From: HGM12587 sp964580255
Lineage (GTDB): Bacteria; Bacillota; Clostridia; Lachnospirales; Lachnospiraceae
DNA: 13,359 nt
Assembly: GCA_964580255.1 (NCBI GenBank)
Contig: CAZOJX010000047.1
Coordinates: forward strand, 1-13,359
Direction: 5' to 3'
Shown: piece after piece, positions 1-7,487 of the stretch
Numbering within the stretch: position 1 is the stretch's first letter
How the letters are laid out: each line of letters opens with the position of its first letter
Position numbers and translations under genes: made by a program
Notes under the pieces: generated by a model
Seen by the model: the letters and a program-made list of their open reading frames with translations, nothing else
Told to the model about the DNA's origin: nothing
Database searches by the model: none

Positions 1-17
1 AAAATCAAGGTTTTCCC

Positions 18-45
18 TTGCATTTTTAGAAAATCATGTTATAAT
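18..45 (+). promoter_or_regulatory. Promoter of the rimP-ribF operon (sigma-A type)
   Basis: A -35 box TTGCAT (18-23) and a perfect -10 box TATAAT (40-45) are separated by 16 bp. A TG at 37-38 makes this an extended -10 promoter. The predicted transcript start is near 52, which gives a leader of about 97 nt before rimP. It is the only strong promoter I see ahead of the nine-gene cluster, so it probably drives the whole operon. Confidence 0.8.
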
Positions 46-70
46 GAACTCGTAACATAGTAGACCTTGC

Positions 71-105
71 AAAGAGTGGACGGAAGTCCACTCTTTATTG
101 TTGCG
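71..105 (+). promoter_or_regulatory. Leader stem-loop ahead of rimP, candidate NusA-dependent attenuator
   Basis: A perfect 11-bp stem (71-81 with 86-96) closes a GGAA tetraloop (82-85). An interrupted U-rich run, TTTATTGTTG, follows it. The hairpin lies about 20 nt into the predicted leader, before rimP. A hairpin with a poor U-tract is what NusA-dependent intrinsic terminators look like. In Bacillus subtilis NusA is known to autoregulate this operon by attenuation in the leader. I see no obvious competing antiterminator fold, which fits a factor-dependent switch better than a riboswitch. The hairpin is visible in the sequence; the regulatory role is inferred. Confidence 0.6.
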
Positions 106-148
106 TAGGCATGTTGCGGACAACTGAATAAAGAAAGGAGATTTTTCG

Positions 149-616
149 ATGTCAAAGAGAGAAATCTATGAAAAATGTGCAGAAGATCTGGTTCTGCCAT
201 TGGTGGAAGCAAATCACTTTGAACTGGTGGACGTAGAATACGTTAAAGAAGCCGGAACCTGGTATTTGCGGATTTACATTGACAAGGAAGGCGGTATTAA
301 CATTGATGACTGCGAACTTGTCAGCAGAGCATTTTCGGAAATTTTGGATAAAGAAGATCCGATCGAAGATGCTTACATTTTGGAAGTGAGTTCCCCGGGA
401 TTGGGAAGACCGCTGAAAAAGGATAAGGATTTCCAGAGAAATCTGGGCGAAGAAGTTGAGGTTCGTACTTACAAACCGATTGAAAAACAGAAAGAATTTG
501 TGGGACTTCTGGAAGCATGGGATAAGGAAACGGTTACATTGCAGCTGGAAAGCGGCGATCTGATGACCATTGCCCGTACAGATATCGCACTGATCAGACA
601 ATATATTGAATTTTAA
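149..616 (+). CDS. rimP: Ribosome maturation factor RimP
   Basis: RimP (YlxS/YhbC family) is a cytoplasmic factor that binds the free 30S subunit and helps its late assembly. The 155-residue product has the usual length and the two-domain layout. The N-terminal alpha/beta domain includes a stretch resembling the family's W-x-L-R-I-Y-I-D segment. The signature LEVSSPGLGRPL follows at residues 78-89, then a C-terminal SH3-like domain. The residue before RPL is Gly here, where many homologues have Asp or Glu. The start is supported by AAAGGAG at 134-140, 8 nt before the ATG. It is the first gene of the operon, 67 bp ahead of nusA. Confidence 0.96.
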   Translation: MSKREIYEKCAEDLVLPLVEANHFELVDVEYVKEAGTWYLRIYIDKEGGINIDDCELVSRAFSEILDKEDPIEDAYILEVSSPGLGRPLKKDKDFQRNLGEEVEVRTYKPIEKQKEFVGLLEAWDKETVTLQLESGDLMTIARTDIALIRQYIEF

Positions 617-622
617 CAGCGG

Positions 623-641
623 CGGCTCCGTCTAAGAGCCG
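623..641 (+). other. Small stem-loop between rimP and nusA
   Basis: CGGCTC (623-628) can pair with GAGCCG (636-641) around a 7-nt loop. No U-tract follows, so it is not an intrinsic terminator. It could tune mRNA processing or stability between rimP and nusA. This is a structural observation only. Confidence 0.35.
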
Positions 642-683
642 ATACACGCAGCCGGACAAAGATAAAATGGAGGAAAAAGGAAA

Positions 684-1838
684 ATGAATAACGAATTATT
701 AGAAGCCCTTACCGTCTTAGAAAAAGAGAAAGATATCAGCAAAGAAACAATGCTGGAAGCGATTGAAAACTCCTTGTTGACTGCATGCAAAAACCATTTT
801 GGAAAGTCAGACAACATTAAAGTAGTTATGAATCATGAAACCTGTGATTATAAGGTAATTGCAGAAAAAACAGTTGTAGAAGAAGTTGAAGATGATGTCA
901 TGGAAATCAGCCTTGCAAAAGCAAAAATGATGGACAGCAAATATGAACTGGGAGATATCGTTCAGATCGAAGTAAAATCCAAAGAATTTGGACGTATCGC
1001 TACCATGAATGCGAAAAACGTAATCTTACAGAAAATCCGTGAAGAAGAAAGAAAAGTTCTTTTTAATCAGTATTACGGAAAAGAAAAAGATATCGTAACC
1101 GGCGTGGTTCAGCGTTACATTGGTAAAAATGTCAGCGTAAACTTAGGTAAAGTTGATGCAATCTTAAATGAAAATGAAATGGTCAAAGGCGAAGTATTCA
1201 TGCCGACAGAACGTATCCGCGTTTACATTCTGGAAGTTCGTGATACTACAAAGGGACCGAGAATCCTGGTATCCAGAACTCACCCGGAACTCGTTAAGAG
1301 ACTGTTTGAATCCGAAGTTACAGAAGTAAAAGAAGGAATCGTTGAGATTAAGAGCATTGCCCGTGAAGCAGGATCCAGAACAAAGATCGCTGTTTGGTCC
1401 AATGATCCGGATGTTGATCCGGTAGGCGCATGCGTTGGTTTAAACGGTGCAAGAGTGAATGCGATCGTAGAAGAACTTCGTGGTGAAAAGATCGATATCA
1501 TCAACTGGGATGAAAACCCGGCAATCCTGATCGAGCATGCATTAAGCCCGGCAAAGGTTGTTGCAGTTCTTGCGGATCCAGATGAAAAGACTGCAAAGGT
1601 TGTTGTTCCGGATTATCAGTTATCTCTGGCAATCGGTAAAGAAGGTCAGAATGCACGTCTTGCAGCAAGACTGACAGGATTTAAGATCGACATCAAATCT
1701 GAGACTCAGGCGAAAGAGATCGAAGGCTTTATGGATTATGACGTATACGAGGAAGAAGAATACGAAGAATCCTATGAAGAAGGATATGAAGATTACGATT
1801 ACGAAGAAGACTACGAAGAAGCACCTGTAGAAGAGTAA
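684..1838 (+). CDS. nusA: Transcription termination/antitermination factor NusA
   Basis: NusA binds RNA polymerase and nascent RNA and modulates pausing, termination and antitermination. The 384-residue product has the Firmicute layout: an N-terminal polymerase-binding domain (about 1-125), an S1 domain (about 134-200, GVVQRYIGKNVSVNLG from 140), KH1 (VGACVGLNGARV from about 247) and KH2 (GKEGQNARLAARLTG from 318). The acidic repeat domains of E. coli NusA are absent, as in Bacillus. Instead residues 350-384 form a tail in which 20 of 35 residues are Asp or Glu and 8 are Tyr. GGAGG at 669-673 lies 10 nt before the ATG. NusA may feed back on the leader hairpin at 71-96. Confidence 0.97.
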   Translation: MNNELLEALTVLEKEKDISKETMLEAIENSLLTACKNHFGKSDNIKVVMNHETCDYKVIAEKTVVEEVEDDVMEISLAKAKMMDSKYELGDIVQIEVKSKEFGRIATMNAKNVILQKIREEERKVLFNQYYGKEKDIVTGVVQRYIGKNVSVNLGKVDAILNENEMVKGEVFMPTERIRVYILEVRDTTKGPRILVSRTHPELVKRLFESEVTEVKEGIVEIKSIAREAGSRTKIAVWSNDPDVDPVGACVGLNGARVNAIVEELRGEKIDIINWDENPAILIEHALSPAKVVAVLADPDEKTAKVVVPDYQLSLAIGKEGQNARLAARLTGFKIDIKSETQAKEIEGFMDYDVYEEEEYEESYEEGYEDYDYEEDYEEAPVEE

Positions 1839-1856
1839 TTGTTAGGAAGTGATAGA

Positions 1857-2129
1857 TTGAGTATAGAAAAAAAAGTTCCGATGCGTAAATGTACCGGATG
1901 TAACGAAATGAAAGAAAAAAAAGCCATGATGCGTGTGCTGAAATGTGAAGAAGGGATTGTGCTGGATACGACCGGAAAGAAAAACGGCAGAGGCGCATAT
2001 CTTTGCAGATCCGCAGAATGTCTGTCTATGGCAATGAAAAATAAAGGTCTGGAGCGTTCCTTAAAGATGCAGATTCCTAAGGAAGTATACGAAACCTTGG
2101 AAAAGGAGTTTAGCGGAATCCATGAATAA
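1857..2129 (+). CDS. rnpM: RNase P modulator RnpM (YlxR, DUF448)
   Basis: This is a small RNA-binding protein of the YlxR family. The Bacillus member has been reported to bind RNase P RNA and lower RNase P activity. Family hallmarks are the N-terminal PMRKCTGC (Cys12, Cys15) and GRGAYLC (residues 44-50) followed by Cys55. I chose the TTG at 1857 because AGGAAG (1844-1849) lies 7 nt upstream and the resulting N-terminus fits the family. That gives 90 residues. An in-frame TTG at 1839, directly after the nusA stop, would add six residues but would place the ribosome binding site inside the gene. The gene ends inside the start of rplGA with an 8-nt overlap. Confidence 0.92.
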   Translation: MSIEKKVPMRKCTGCNEMKEKKAMMRVLKCEEGIVLDTTGKKNGRGAYLCRSAECLSMAMKNKGLERSLKMQIPKEVYETLEKEFSGIHE

Positions 2130-2448
2130 GATTTTTTCAATGATCGGCATGGCAACGAAAGCCGGAAAAACCCAAAGCGGTGAGTTCGCAACAGAAAAAG
2201 CGGTCAAAAGCGGAAATGCATTTCTGGTGATCGTTTCAGAGGCGGCTTCGGAAAATACGAAAAAGATGTTTCGCAATATGTGCTCCTACTACAAAGTACC
2301 GATGTACATTTATGGAACAAAGGAAGACCTGGGACATTCCATGGGTAAAGAATTTCGTGCTTCCCTTGCAATTACAGAGGAAGGGTTTGCGAAATCTATC
2401 GAAAAGAGACTGATTGAGGCAGAGAGAATCGCGGAGGTAGCAGAATAA
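2122..2448 (+). CDS. rplGA: L7Ae-like K-turn-binding protein (YlxQ)
   Basis: This 108-residue product belongs to the L7Ae/L30e/S12e/Gadd45 family of K-turn RNA-binding proteins and is the usual partner of ylxR between nusA and infB. The N-terminal IGMATKAGKTQSGE and the central FLVIVSEAASENT are typical of YlxQ. Its exact role is not settled, although Bacillus YlxQ is known to bind kink-turn RNA. The ATG overlaps the ylxR stop by 8 nt. The nearest purine run, AAAAGGAG at 2101-2108, is 13 nt away, so translational coupling to ylxR is likely. The stop directly abuts the infB start. Confidence 0.92.
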   Translation: MNKIFSMIGMATKAGKTQSGEFATEKAVKSGNAFLVIVSEAASENTKKMFRNMCSYYKVPMYIYGTKEDLGHSMGKEFRASLAITEEGFAKSIEKRLIEAERIAEVAE

Positions 2449-5238
2449 ATGGCAAAACAGAAAATACATGAACTTGCAAAAGAATTAAATAGATCCAGTA
2501 AAGAACTGGTTGCTTTTTTGAATGAAAACGGTGTGGAGGTAAAAAGTCATATGAACTCTGTGGACGATGCACAGATTGAAATGGTAAAGAAGAAATTTGC
2601 ACCGAAAGCAGAAGCACCAAAGCAGGAGGCTCCAAAAGCGGAACCTGTGAAAGCAGAGGCTCCAAAGACTGAGGAAGCATCAGCAGAAGAAGCACCAAAG
2701 AAGAAAAAAATCATTGCGTTATATAATTCGCAGAACAGCAGAGGCGGTGTAAAACCAAATCCGCAGAAAAGAGAAAATGAAAGAAAACAGCGTCCGGAAG
2801 GTGAAAGACGTCAGCCAAACGGTGAAAGACGTCCGTTTAACAAAGACGCACAGACAGACGGAGAGAGACGTCCGTCAAACGGTGAAAGACGTCCATATAA
2901 CAGAGACGGTCAGTCAAATGGCGAAAGACGTCCGTATAACAGAGACGGTCAGCAAAACGGCGAAAGACGTCCGTATAACAGAGATGGTCAGTCAAATGGC
3001 GAAAGACGCCCATTTAACAGAGACGGTCAGCCAAATGGCGAAAGACGTCCATATAACAGAGACGGTCAGCCAAATGGCGAAAGACGTCCATATAACAGAG
3101 AGGGCCAGCAAAACGGTGAGAGACGTCCATATAACAGAGACGGCCAGTCAAATGGTGAAAGACGTCCATTTAACAGAGATGGTCAGCAGGGCGACAGAAG
3201 AAACTTTAACAAAGATTTCGGGAAAGATAAGGATAATGCAGGACGCGACAATCGTCAGGGCGGAAACAGACCGGGCGGCGCAAGACGCGGCGGCATGGAT
3301 ATTCCGGCACCGGAAAAGCCATTAGAAAAGAATCGTGACAATAACAGACATAACCAGAATCAGCAGGCAAAAGCAAATAAGAAGGTTGTAGACAAATACG
3401 AAGAAAAAGAAGCAAAAATGAACAAAGCCGGAAGATTCCAGAAACCGGTAAAAACAGTTCAGGAAGTGAAAAAGGACGATAACGAACCGAAGACAATCCA
3501 GATTCCGGAAAAAATCTCCGTTCAGGATCTTGCAGAAAAAATGAAAATGCAGCCGTCAGTGATCATCAAAAAAATGTTCCTGGCTGGGAAGATCATGACC
3601 ATCAATACAGAGCTTGATTTTGAACAGGCCGGCGAGATCGCTATGGAATATAACTTTGAGCCGGAAGCAGAGGTTGTAGAAGATGTGATTGAAAAATTCC
3701 TGGAAGATGTGGAAGATGCCGAAGAAACACTGGTTTCCAGACCACCGGTAGTCTGCGTTATGGGTCACGTTGACCATGGTAAGACTTCCCTTCTGGATGC
3801 GATCCGTCATACCAATGTTACCGATAAGGAAGCAGGCGGTATCACACAGCACATCGGTGCTTACACAGTAAATATTAACGGTCAGAAACTGACCTTCTTA
3901 GATACTCCGGGACATGAAGCGTTTACATCTATGCGTATGCGTGGTGCTAACTCTACAGATATTGCAATCCTGGTTGTAGCAGCAGACGACGGTGTTATGC
4001 CGCAGACCATCGAAGCGATCAGCCATGCAAAAGCAGCAGGCGTTGAAGTGATCGTTGCCATCAATAAGATGGATAAAGAAGCAGCGAACCCGGATCGTGT
4101 TATGAAAGAATTAGCAGAACATGAACTGATCCCAGAAGACTGGGGCGGATCTACCATCTGTGTACCTGTTTCAGCAAAGAAACGGGAAGGTATTGAAAAC
4201 CTTCTGGAAATGGTGCTTTTAACAGCAGAAATGATGGAATTAAAAGCAAATCCAAAGAGACGTGCAAGAGGTCTCGTAATCGAAGCAGAACTTGACAAAG
4301 GAAAAGGACCGGTTGCAACGGTACTGGTACAGAAAGGTACCCTCCGTGTAGGTGATGCGATCACTGCAGGCTGTGCACATGGTAAAGTTCGTGCCATGAT
4401 CGATGACAAGGGACGTCGTGTAAAAGAAGCAGGACCTTCTACTCCGGTAGAAATCCTTGGATTCTCTGATGTACCTGCAGCAGGAGATATTGTAATCTCT
4501 CCGGAAACAGAAAAAGAAGCAAGAACAATGGCAGAAGCCTTTATTGCCCGCGGCAGAGAAAAGATGATCGAGGACACAAAACTTACCATGTCCTTAGACG
4601 ATCTCTACTCTCAGATCCAGTCCGGAAACTTAAAAGAATTAAAACTGATCATCAAAGCCGACGTGCAGGGATCTGTAGAAGCTGTAAAACAGAGCTTAAT
4701 GAAGCTGTCTAACGAGGAAGTAGCAGTTCGTGTGATCCATGGCGGCGTTGGTGCCATCAATGAATCTGACGTTATGCTTGCAAGTGCTTCCGGTGCGATC
4801 ATCATCGGATTTAACGTAAGACCGGACGTAACTGCAAAAGCAAATGCAGAACGTGATAAGGTAGAAGTAAAACTTTACAGAGTCATCTATGATGCAATCG
4901 CAGATGTAGAACGTGCGATGAAGGGTATGCTGGATCCTGTTTACGAAGAAAAAGTAATCGGTCATGCGGAAATCCGCCAGATCTTCAAAGCTTCCGGTGT
5001 TGGTAACATTGCCGGATCCTACGTACTGGACGGTACCTTCCAGAGAGGTTGTACAGTAAGAATCACAAGAGAAGGAAAACAGATCTTCGAAGGACCACTG
5101 GCATCTCTGAAACGATTCAAAGACGATGTGAAAGAAGTAAAAGCAGGCTATGAATGTGGTCTTGTATTTGAAAAATTCAATGAAATTCAGGAACTGGATA
5201 TCGTAGAAGCTTATATCATGGTAGAAGTGCCTAGATAG
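2449..5238 (+). CDS. infB: Translation initiation factor IF-2 with repeat-rich linker
   Basis: IF-2 is the GTPase that brings fMet-tRNA to the 30S subunit and promotes subunit joining. Domains in order are an IF2_N helix domain (about 3-48), a Pro/Ala/Lys/Glu-rich stretch (about 50-85), and a basic disordered linker with 13-residue tandem repeats (124-247). A second IF2_N domain follows (about 349-405), then the GTPase with G1 GHVDHGKT (439-446), G3 DTPGH (485-489), G4 NKMD (539-542) and G5 SAK (575-577), and then domains II-IV. At 929 residues it is much longer than B. subtilis IF-2 (about 716); the linker accounts for most of the excess. GGAGG at 2433-2437 lies 11 nt before the ATG, inside rplGA. 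Confidence 0.98.
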   Translation: MAKQKIHELAKELNRSSKELVAFLNENGVEVKSHMNSVDDAQIEMVKKKFAPKAEAPKQEAPKAEPVKAEAPKTEEASAEEAPKKKKIIALYNSQNSRGGVKPNPQKRENERKQRPEGERRQPNGERRPFNKDAQTDGERRPSNGERRPYNRDGQSNGERRPYNRDGQQNGERRPYNRDGQSNGERRPFNRDGQPNGERRPYNRDGQPNGERRPYNREGQQNGERRPYNRDGQSNGERRPFNRDGQQGDRRNFNKDFGKDKDNAGRDNRQGGNRPGGARRGGMDIPAPEKPLEKNRDNNRHNQNQQAKANKKVVDKYEEKEAKMNKAGRFQKPVKTVQEVKKDDNEPKTIQIPEKISVQDLAEKMKMQPSVIIKKMFLAGKIMTINTELDFEQAGEIAMEYNFEPEAEVVEDVIEKFLEDVEDAEETLVSRPPVVCVMGHVDHGKTSLLDAIRHTNVTDKEAGGITQHIGAYTVNINGQKLTFLDTPGHEAFTSMRMRGANSTDIAILVVAADDGVMPQTIEAISHAKAAGVEVIVAINKMDKEAANPDRVMKELAEHELIPEDWGGSTICVPVSAKKREGIENLLEMVLLTAEMMELKANPKRRARGLVIEAELDKGKGPVATVLVQKGTLRVGDAITAGCAHGKVRAMIDDKGRRVKEAGPSTPVEILGFSDVPAAGDIVISPETEKEARTMAEAFIARGREKMIEDTKLTMSLDDLYSQIQSGNLKELKLIIKADVQGSVEAVKQSLMKLSNEEVAVRVIHGGVGAINESDVMLASASGAIIIGFNVRPDVTAKANAERDKVEVKLYRVIYDAIADVERAMKGMLDPVYEEKVIGHAEIRQIFKASGVGNIAGSYVLDGTFQRGCTVRITREGKQIFEGPLASLKRFKDDVKEVKAGYECGLVFEKFNEIQELDIVEAYIMVEVPR
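2818..3189 (+). repeat. 39-bp in-frame tandem repeat array within infB
   Basis: This array has nine full 13-codon units of consensus NGERRP(Y/F)NRDGQ(S/Q/P) and one short 7-codon unit (the second). It covers 372 bp, IF-2 residues 124-247. Units differ mainly at synonymous sites (AAT/AAC, GGT/GGC, CCA/CCG, GAC/GAT) and at the Tyr/Phe and last positions. The Arg codons stay AGA-CGT almost throughout. The period is a multiple of three, so gain or loss of units by slippage would keep the frame. The encoded segment is hydrophilic, Arg/Asn/Gly-rich and predicted disordered. Confidence 0.95.
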
Positions 5239-5247
5239 GAGTAGAAA

Positions 5248-5640
5248 ATGAGAAAAAACAGTATTAAAAATACAAGGATCAATATGGAAGTGCAAAGAGA
5301 ACTTGCCAATATTATCCGCGGCGGGATCAAGGATCCGAGAATCAGTCCGATGACAACGGTGGTTGCTGTGGAAGTAGCTCCGGATTTGAAGACTGCAAAG
5401 GCCTACATTAGTGTTTTAGGCGATGAAGAAGCACAGGCAAATACATTAAAGGGCTTAAAGAGTGCAGAAGGCTATATCCGTAGAGAACTTGCCAGAAGTG
5501 TGAATTTAAGAAATACACCGGAAATCAAGTTTGTAGTGGACCAGTCGATCGAATATGGTGTAGCAATGTCAAAACTGATCAATGATGTCAGAGCAAATGA
5601 CGGCGATCATAACGCCGATGAAGCTGATGAAGCTGAATAA
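5248..5640 (+). CDS. rbfA: 30S ribosome-binding factor RbfA
   Basis: RbfA is a KH-fold protein that binds the immature 30S subunit near 16S helix 1 and supports late maturation and growth in the cold. The 130-residue product carries the family segments RINMEVQRELANIIRG near the N-terminus, DPRISPMTTVVAVEVAPDL and KFVVDQSIEYG. The C-terminal tail is acidic (ADEADEAE). GGAG at 5238-5241, overlapping the infB stop, is 6 nt before the ATG, so initiation is probably coupled to infB. The 3' end overlaps the start of the DHH gene. Confidence 0.96.
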   Translation: MRKNSIKNTRINMEVQRELANIIRGGIKDPRISPMTTVVAVEVAPDLKTAKAYISVLGDEEAQANTLKGLKSAEGYIRRELARSVNLRNTPEIKFVVDQSIEYGVAMSKLINDVRANDGDHNADEADEAE

Positions 5641-6571
5641 TCTGCTGCAGGACGTAACAACAGTTGCCATCTTAGGTCATATCAGACCGGATGGTGACTG
5701 CATTGGTTCCTGTCTGGCACTCTATAATTATATAGAAACTTATTTTCCGAAGATTCGTGCAAAAGTGTATCTCCAGGAATTTATGCCGGAATATCGGATG
5801 CTGAAAAATGCAGACAAGATTTCCCATGACAGTCAGGAAGATATTTCCTATGATCTTTGTTTCTCATTGGACAGTGCGGACAGAGAGCGCCATGGAGAAT
5901 ATATCCGGTATTTTGACGGAGCAAAAAAAACGGCCGGAATCGATCATCATATCAGTAACAGGGGCTTTGCAATGGAGCATTTGATCCTCAGTGATGCCAG
6001 CGCGACGGCAGAAATTCTGTATGAGCTGATCGGAAAAGAAAATCTGACCAGAGAAATTGCAGAATGCATCTATCTTGGGATGGCTCATGATACAGGGGTA
6101 TTTCAGTACTCCAATACCAGCTCCAAAACCTTTCGGATCGTTGGAGATCTTCTGGAAACAGGCATTGATGCATCCAGAATTATTGATGAAACTTTTTATC
6201 AGAAATCCTATGCGCAGAACCGGATTCTGGGAAAAACATTGATGGACAGCCAGCTGTTTCTGGATGGAAAAGTGATTGTTGGTTCAGTGAGCCTGGAGGA
6301 AATGGAAGAATTTGGTGTAACGAGCAAGGAACTGGATGGAATTGTTAGTCAGCTGCGCTATACCAGAGGGGTTGAGGTTGCCGTTTTCTTATATGAGCTG
6401 GAAGAAGGTCGCTACAAGGTGAGCATGCGATCTAACGGTAAGGTGAATGTCAGTGCCATTGCAGCAGGTTTTGGCGGCGGCGGTCATGTGAAGGCAGCCG
6501 GCTGTGAGCTGAGTGGTCAGCCTCAGGAAGTAACAGAGAAGCTGCTGGAGCGAATCCGGGAGCAGTTATAG
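5618..6571 (+). CDS. nrnA: DHH-family bifunctional oligoribonuclease / pAp phosphatase (NrnA-like)
   Basis: NrnA-type DHH/DHHA1 proteins degrade 2-5 nt RNA fragments and dephosphorylate 3'-phosphoadenosine 5'-phosphate, using Mn2+. Numbered from the 5618 start, the phosphoesterase motifs are GHIRPDGD (20-27), SLDSAD, the DHH motif at 109-111 (GIDHHISN) and AHDTGVFQYSNT. The C-terminal DHHA1 motif GGGGHVKAAGC is at 286-296. Some family members hydrolyse cyclic dinucleotide products, so the natural substrate is not fixed by sequence. The start is ambiguous: ATGs at 5582, 5618 and 5627 are in frame and none has a clear ribosome binding site. The latter two give the family-like MKL start. The gene overlaps rbfA by 14-23 nt, which suggests coupling. 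Confidence 0.9.
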   Translation: MKLMKLNNLLQDVTTVAILGHIRPDGDCIGSCLALYNYIETYFPKIRAKVYLQEFMPEYRMLKNADKISHDSQEDISYDLCFSLDSADRERHGEYIRYFDGAKKTAGIDHHISNRGFAMEHLILSDASATAEILYELIGKENLTREIAECIYLGMAHDTGVFQYSNTSSKTFRIVGDLLETGIDASRIIDETFYQKSYAQNRILGKTLMDSQLFLDGKVIVGSVSLEEMEEFGVTSKELDGIVSQLRYTRGVEVAVFLYELEEGRYKVSMRSNGKVNVSAIAAGFGGGGHVKAAGCELSGQPQEVTEKLLERIREQL

Positions 6572-6581
6572 GAGCAGACGT

Positions 6582-7487
6582 TTGAAAAGCGGAATCATAA
6601 ATGTATATAAAGAAAAAGGATTTACGTCCTTTGATGTGGTAGCAAAGCTTCGGGGAATTTTGAAGACCAAAAAGATCGGTCATACGGGAACTCTGGATCC
6701 TGATGCAGAAGGGGTACTTCCGGTGTGTATCGGCAGAGCAACCAAGGTTTGCGACCTTTTAACTGAAAAAGATAAGATCTACGAAGCGGTGATGCTCCTT
6801 GGAACAGAGACGGATACCCAGGATACGTCTGGTGAGGTCCTGAAAAAGAGCCCGGTGACGGTATCTGAGGAGGAAGTAAAAGAGGCGGTGCTTTCCTTTG
6901 TGGGAGATTATGCACAGGTGCCGCCGATGTATTCTGCGCTGAAGGTAAACGGAAAAAAACTCTATGAGCTTGCCAGAGAAGGAAAGACCGTAGAGCGAAA
7001 AGCACGAAATGTGCAGATTTTTTCAATCGAGATTTTGGAACTTCAGCTTCCGTATGTGCGCATGAGCGTTCACTGCTCAAAAGGGACCTATATCAGGACC
7101 CTGTGCCATGATATTGGACAAAAGCTTGGCTGCGGCGGCTGTATGGATCAGCTGCTTCGGACGAAAGTAGGTGTCTTTTGTCTGGAAAATGCATTAAAGC
7201 TTGCGGAAATCCAGGCACTTGCGCTGGATGGAAATGTAGAAGAGAAAGTGATTTCTGTGGAGGAACTGTTTGAAGACTACACAAAGGTGAAGGTAAGCCC
7301 GGCTTTTGATGTTGTGGTCCATAACGGAAATCGTGTGCAGAAAAGAATGTTTGAGGAGGAGCTTCCTGCAAATACAGAAAGGCTTCGGGTTTATGATTCA
7401 AAAGGAAGTTTTATCGGAATTTTTGAATATTCCGCAGAACGGAAGGATTATAAGCCTGTAAAGATGTTTTATGAAGATCATGAATGA
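6582..7487 (+). CDS. truB: tRNA pseudouridine(55) synthase TruB
   Basis: TruB converts U55 in the T-loop of tRNAs to pseudouridine and acts as a tRNA-folding chaperone. The 301-residue product begins with the typical SGIINVYKEKGFTSFDVV. It contains the catalytic motif GHTGTLDPDAEGVLP, with Asp39 as the likely nucleophile. The RNA-binding KGTYIRTLCHDIG lies mid-protein, and a short PUA-like domain is at the C-terminus. The start is TTG at 6582, supported by TAGGAG (6569-6574), which overlaps the nrnA stop and lies 7 nt upstream. The 3' end overlaps ribF. Confidence 0.96.
   Translation: MKSGIINVYKEKGFTSFDVVAKLRGILKTKKIGHTGTLDPDAEGVLPVCIGRATKVCDLLTEKDKIYEAVMLLGTETDTQDTSGEVLKKSPVTVSEEEVKEAVLSFVGDYAQVPPMYSALKVNGKKLYELAREGKTVERKARNVQIFSIEILELQLPYVRMSVHCSKGTYIRTLCHDIGQKLGCGGCMDQLLRTKVGVFCLENALKLAEIQALALDGNVEEKVISVEELFEDYTKVKVSPAFDVVVHNGNRVQKRMFEEELPANTERLRVYDSKGSFIGIFEYSAERKDYKPVKMFYEDHE

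Noticed and set aside
113..124. GTTG-CGGA-CAAC mini-hairpin in the rimP leader as an antiterminator or riboswitch element
   Set aside because: It has only four base pairs and does not compete with the 71-96 stem; no known riboswitch core is visible.
2777..3325. A 182-codon open frame in another + strand frame over the IF-2 repeat, reading repeated VKDVHITETVSQMA-like units
   Set aside because: A 39-bp repeat that is stop-free in one extra frame stays stop-free along the whole array, so the length is a by-product. Synonymous changes favour the IF-2 frame, and no convincing ribosome binding site precedes the ATG.
3882..4589. Antisense 235-codon open frame opposite the IF-2 GTPase region
   Set aside because: It is the complement of a highly conserved GTPase domain, has no recognisable domain and no supporting ribosome binding site or promoter; it is a shadow of codon usage in infB.
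4696..5295. Antisense 199-codon open frame opposite the 3' end of infB
   Set aside because: The composition is Phe/Cys/Tyr-rich in the manner of a complement frame, it spans the infB-rbfA junction, and nothing supports translation.
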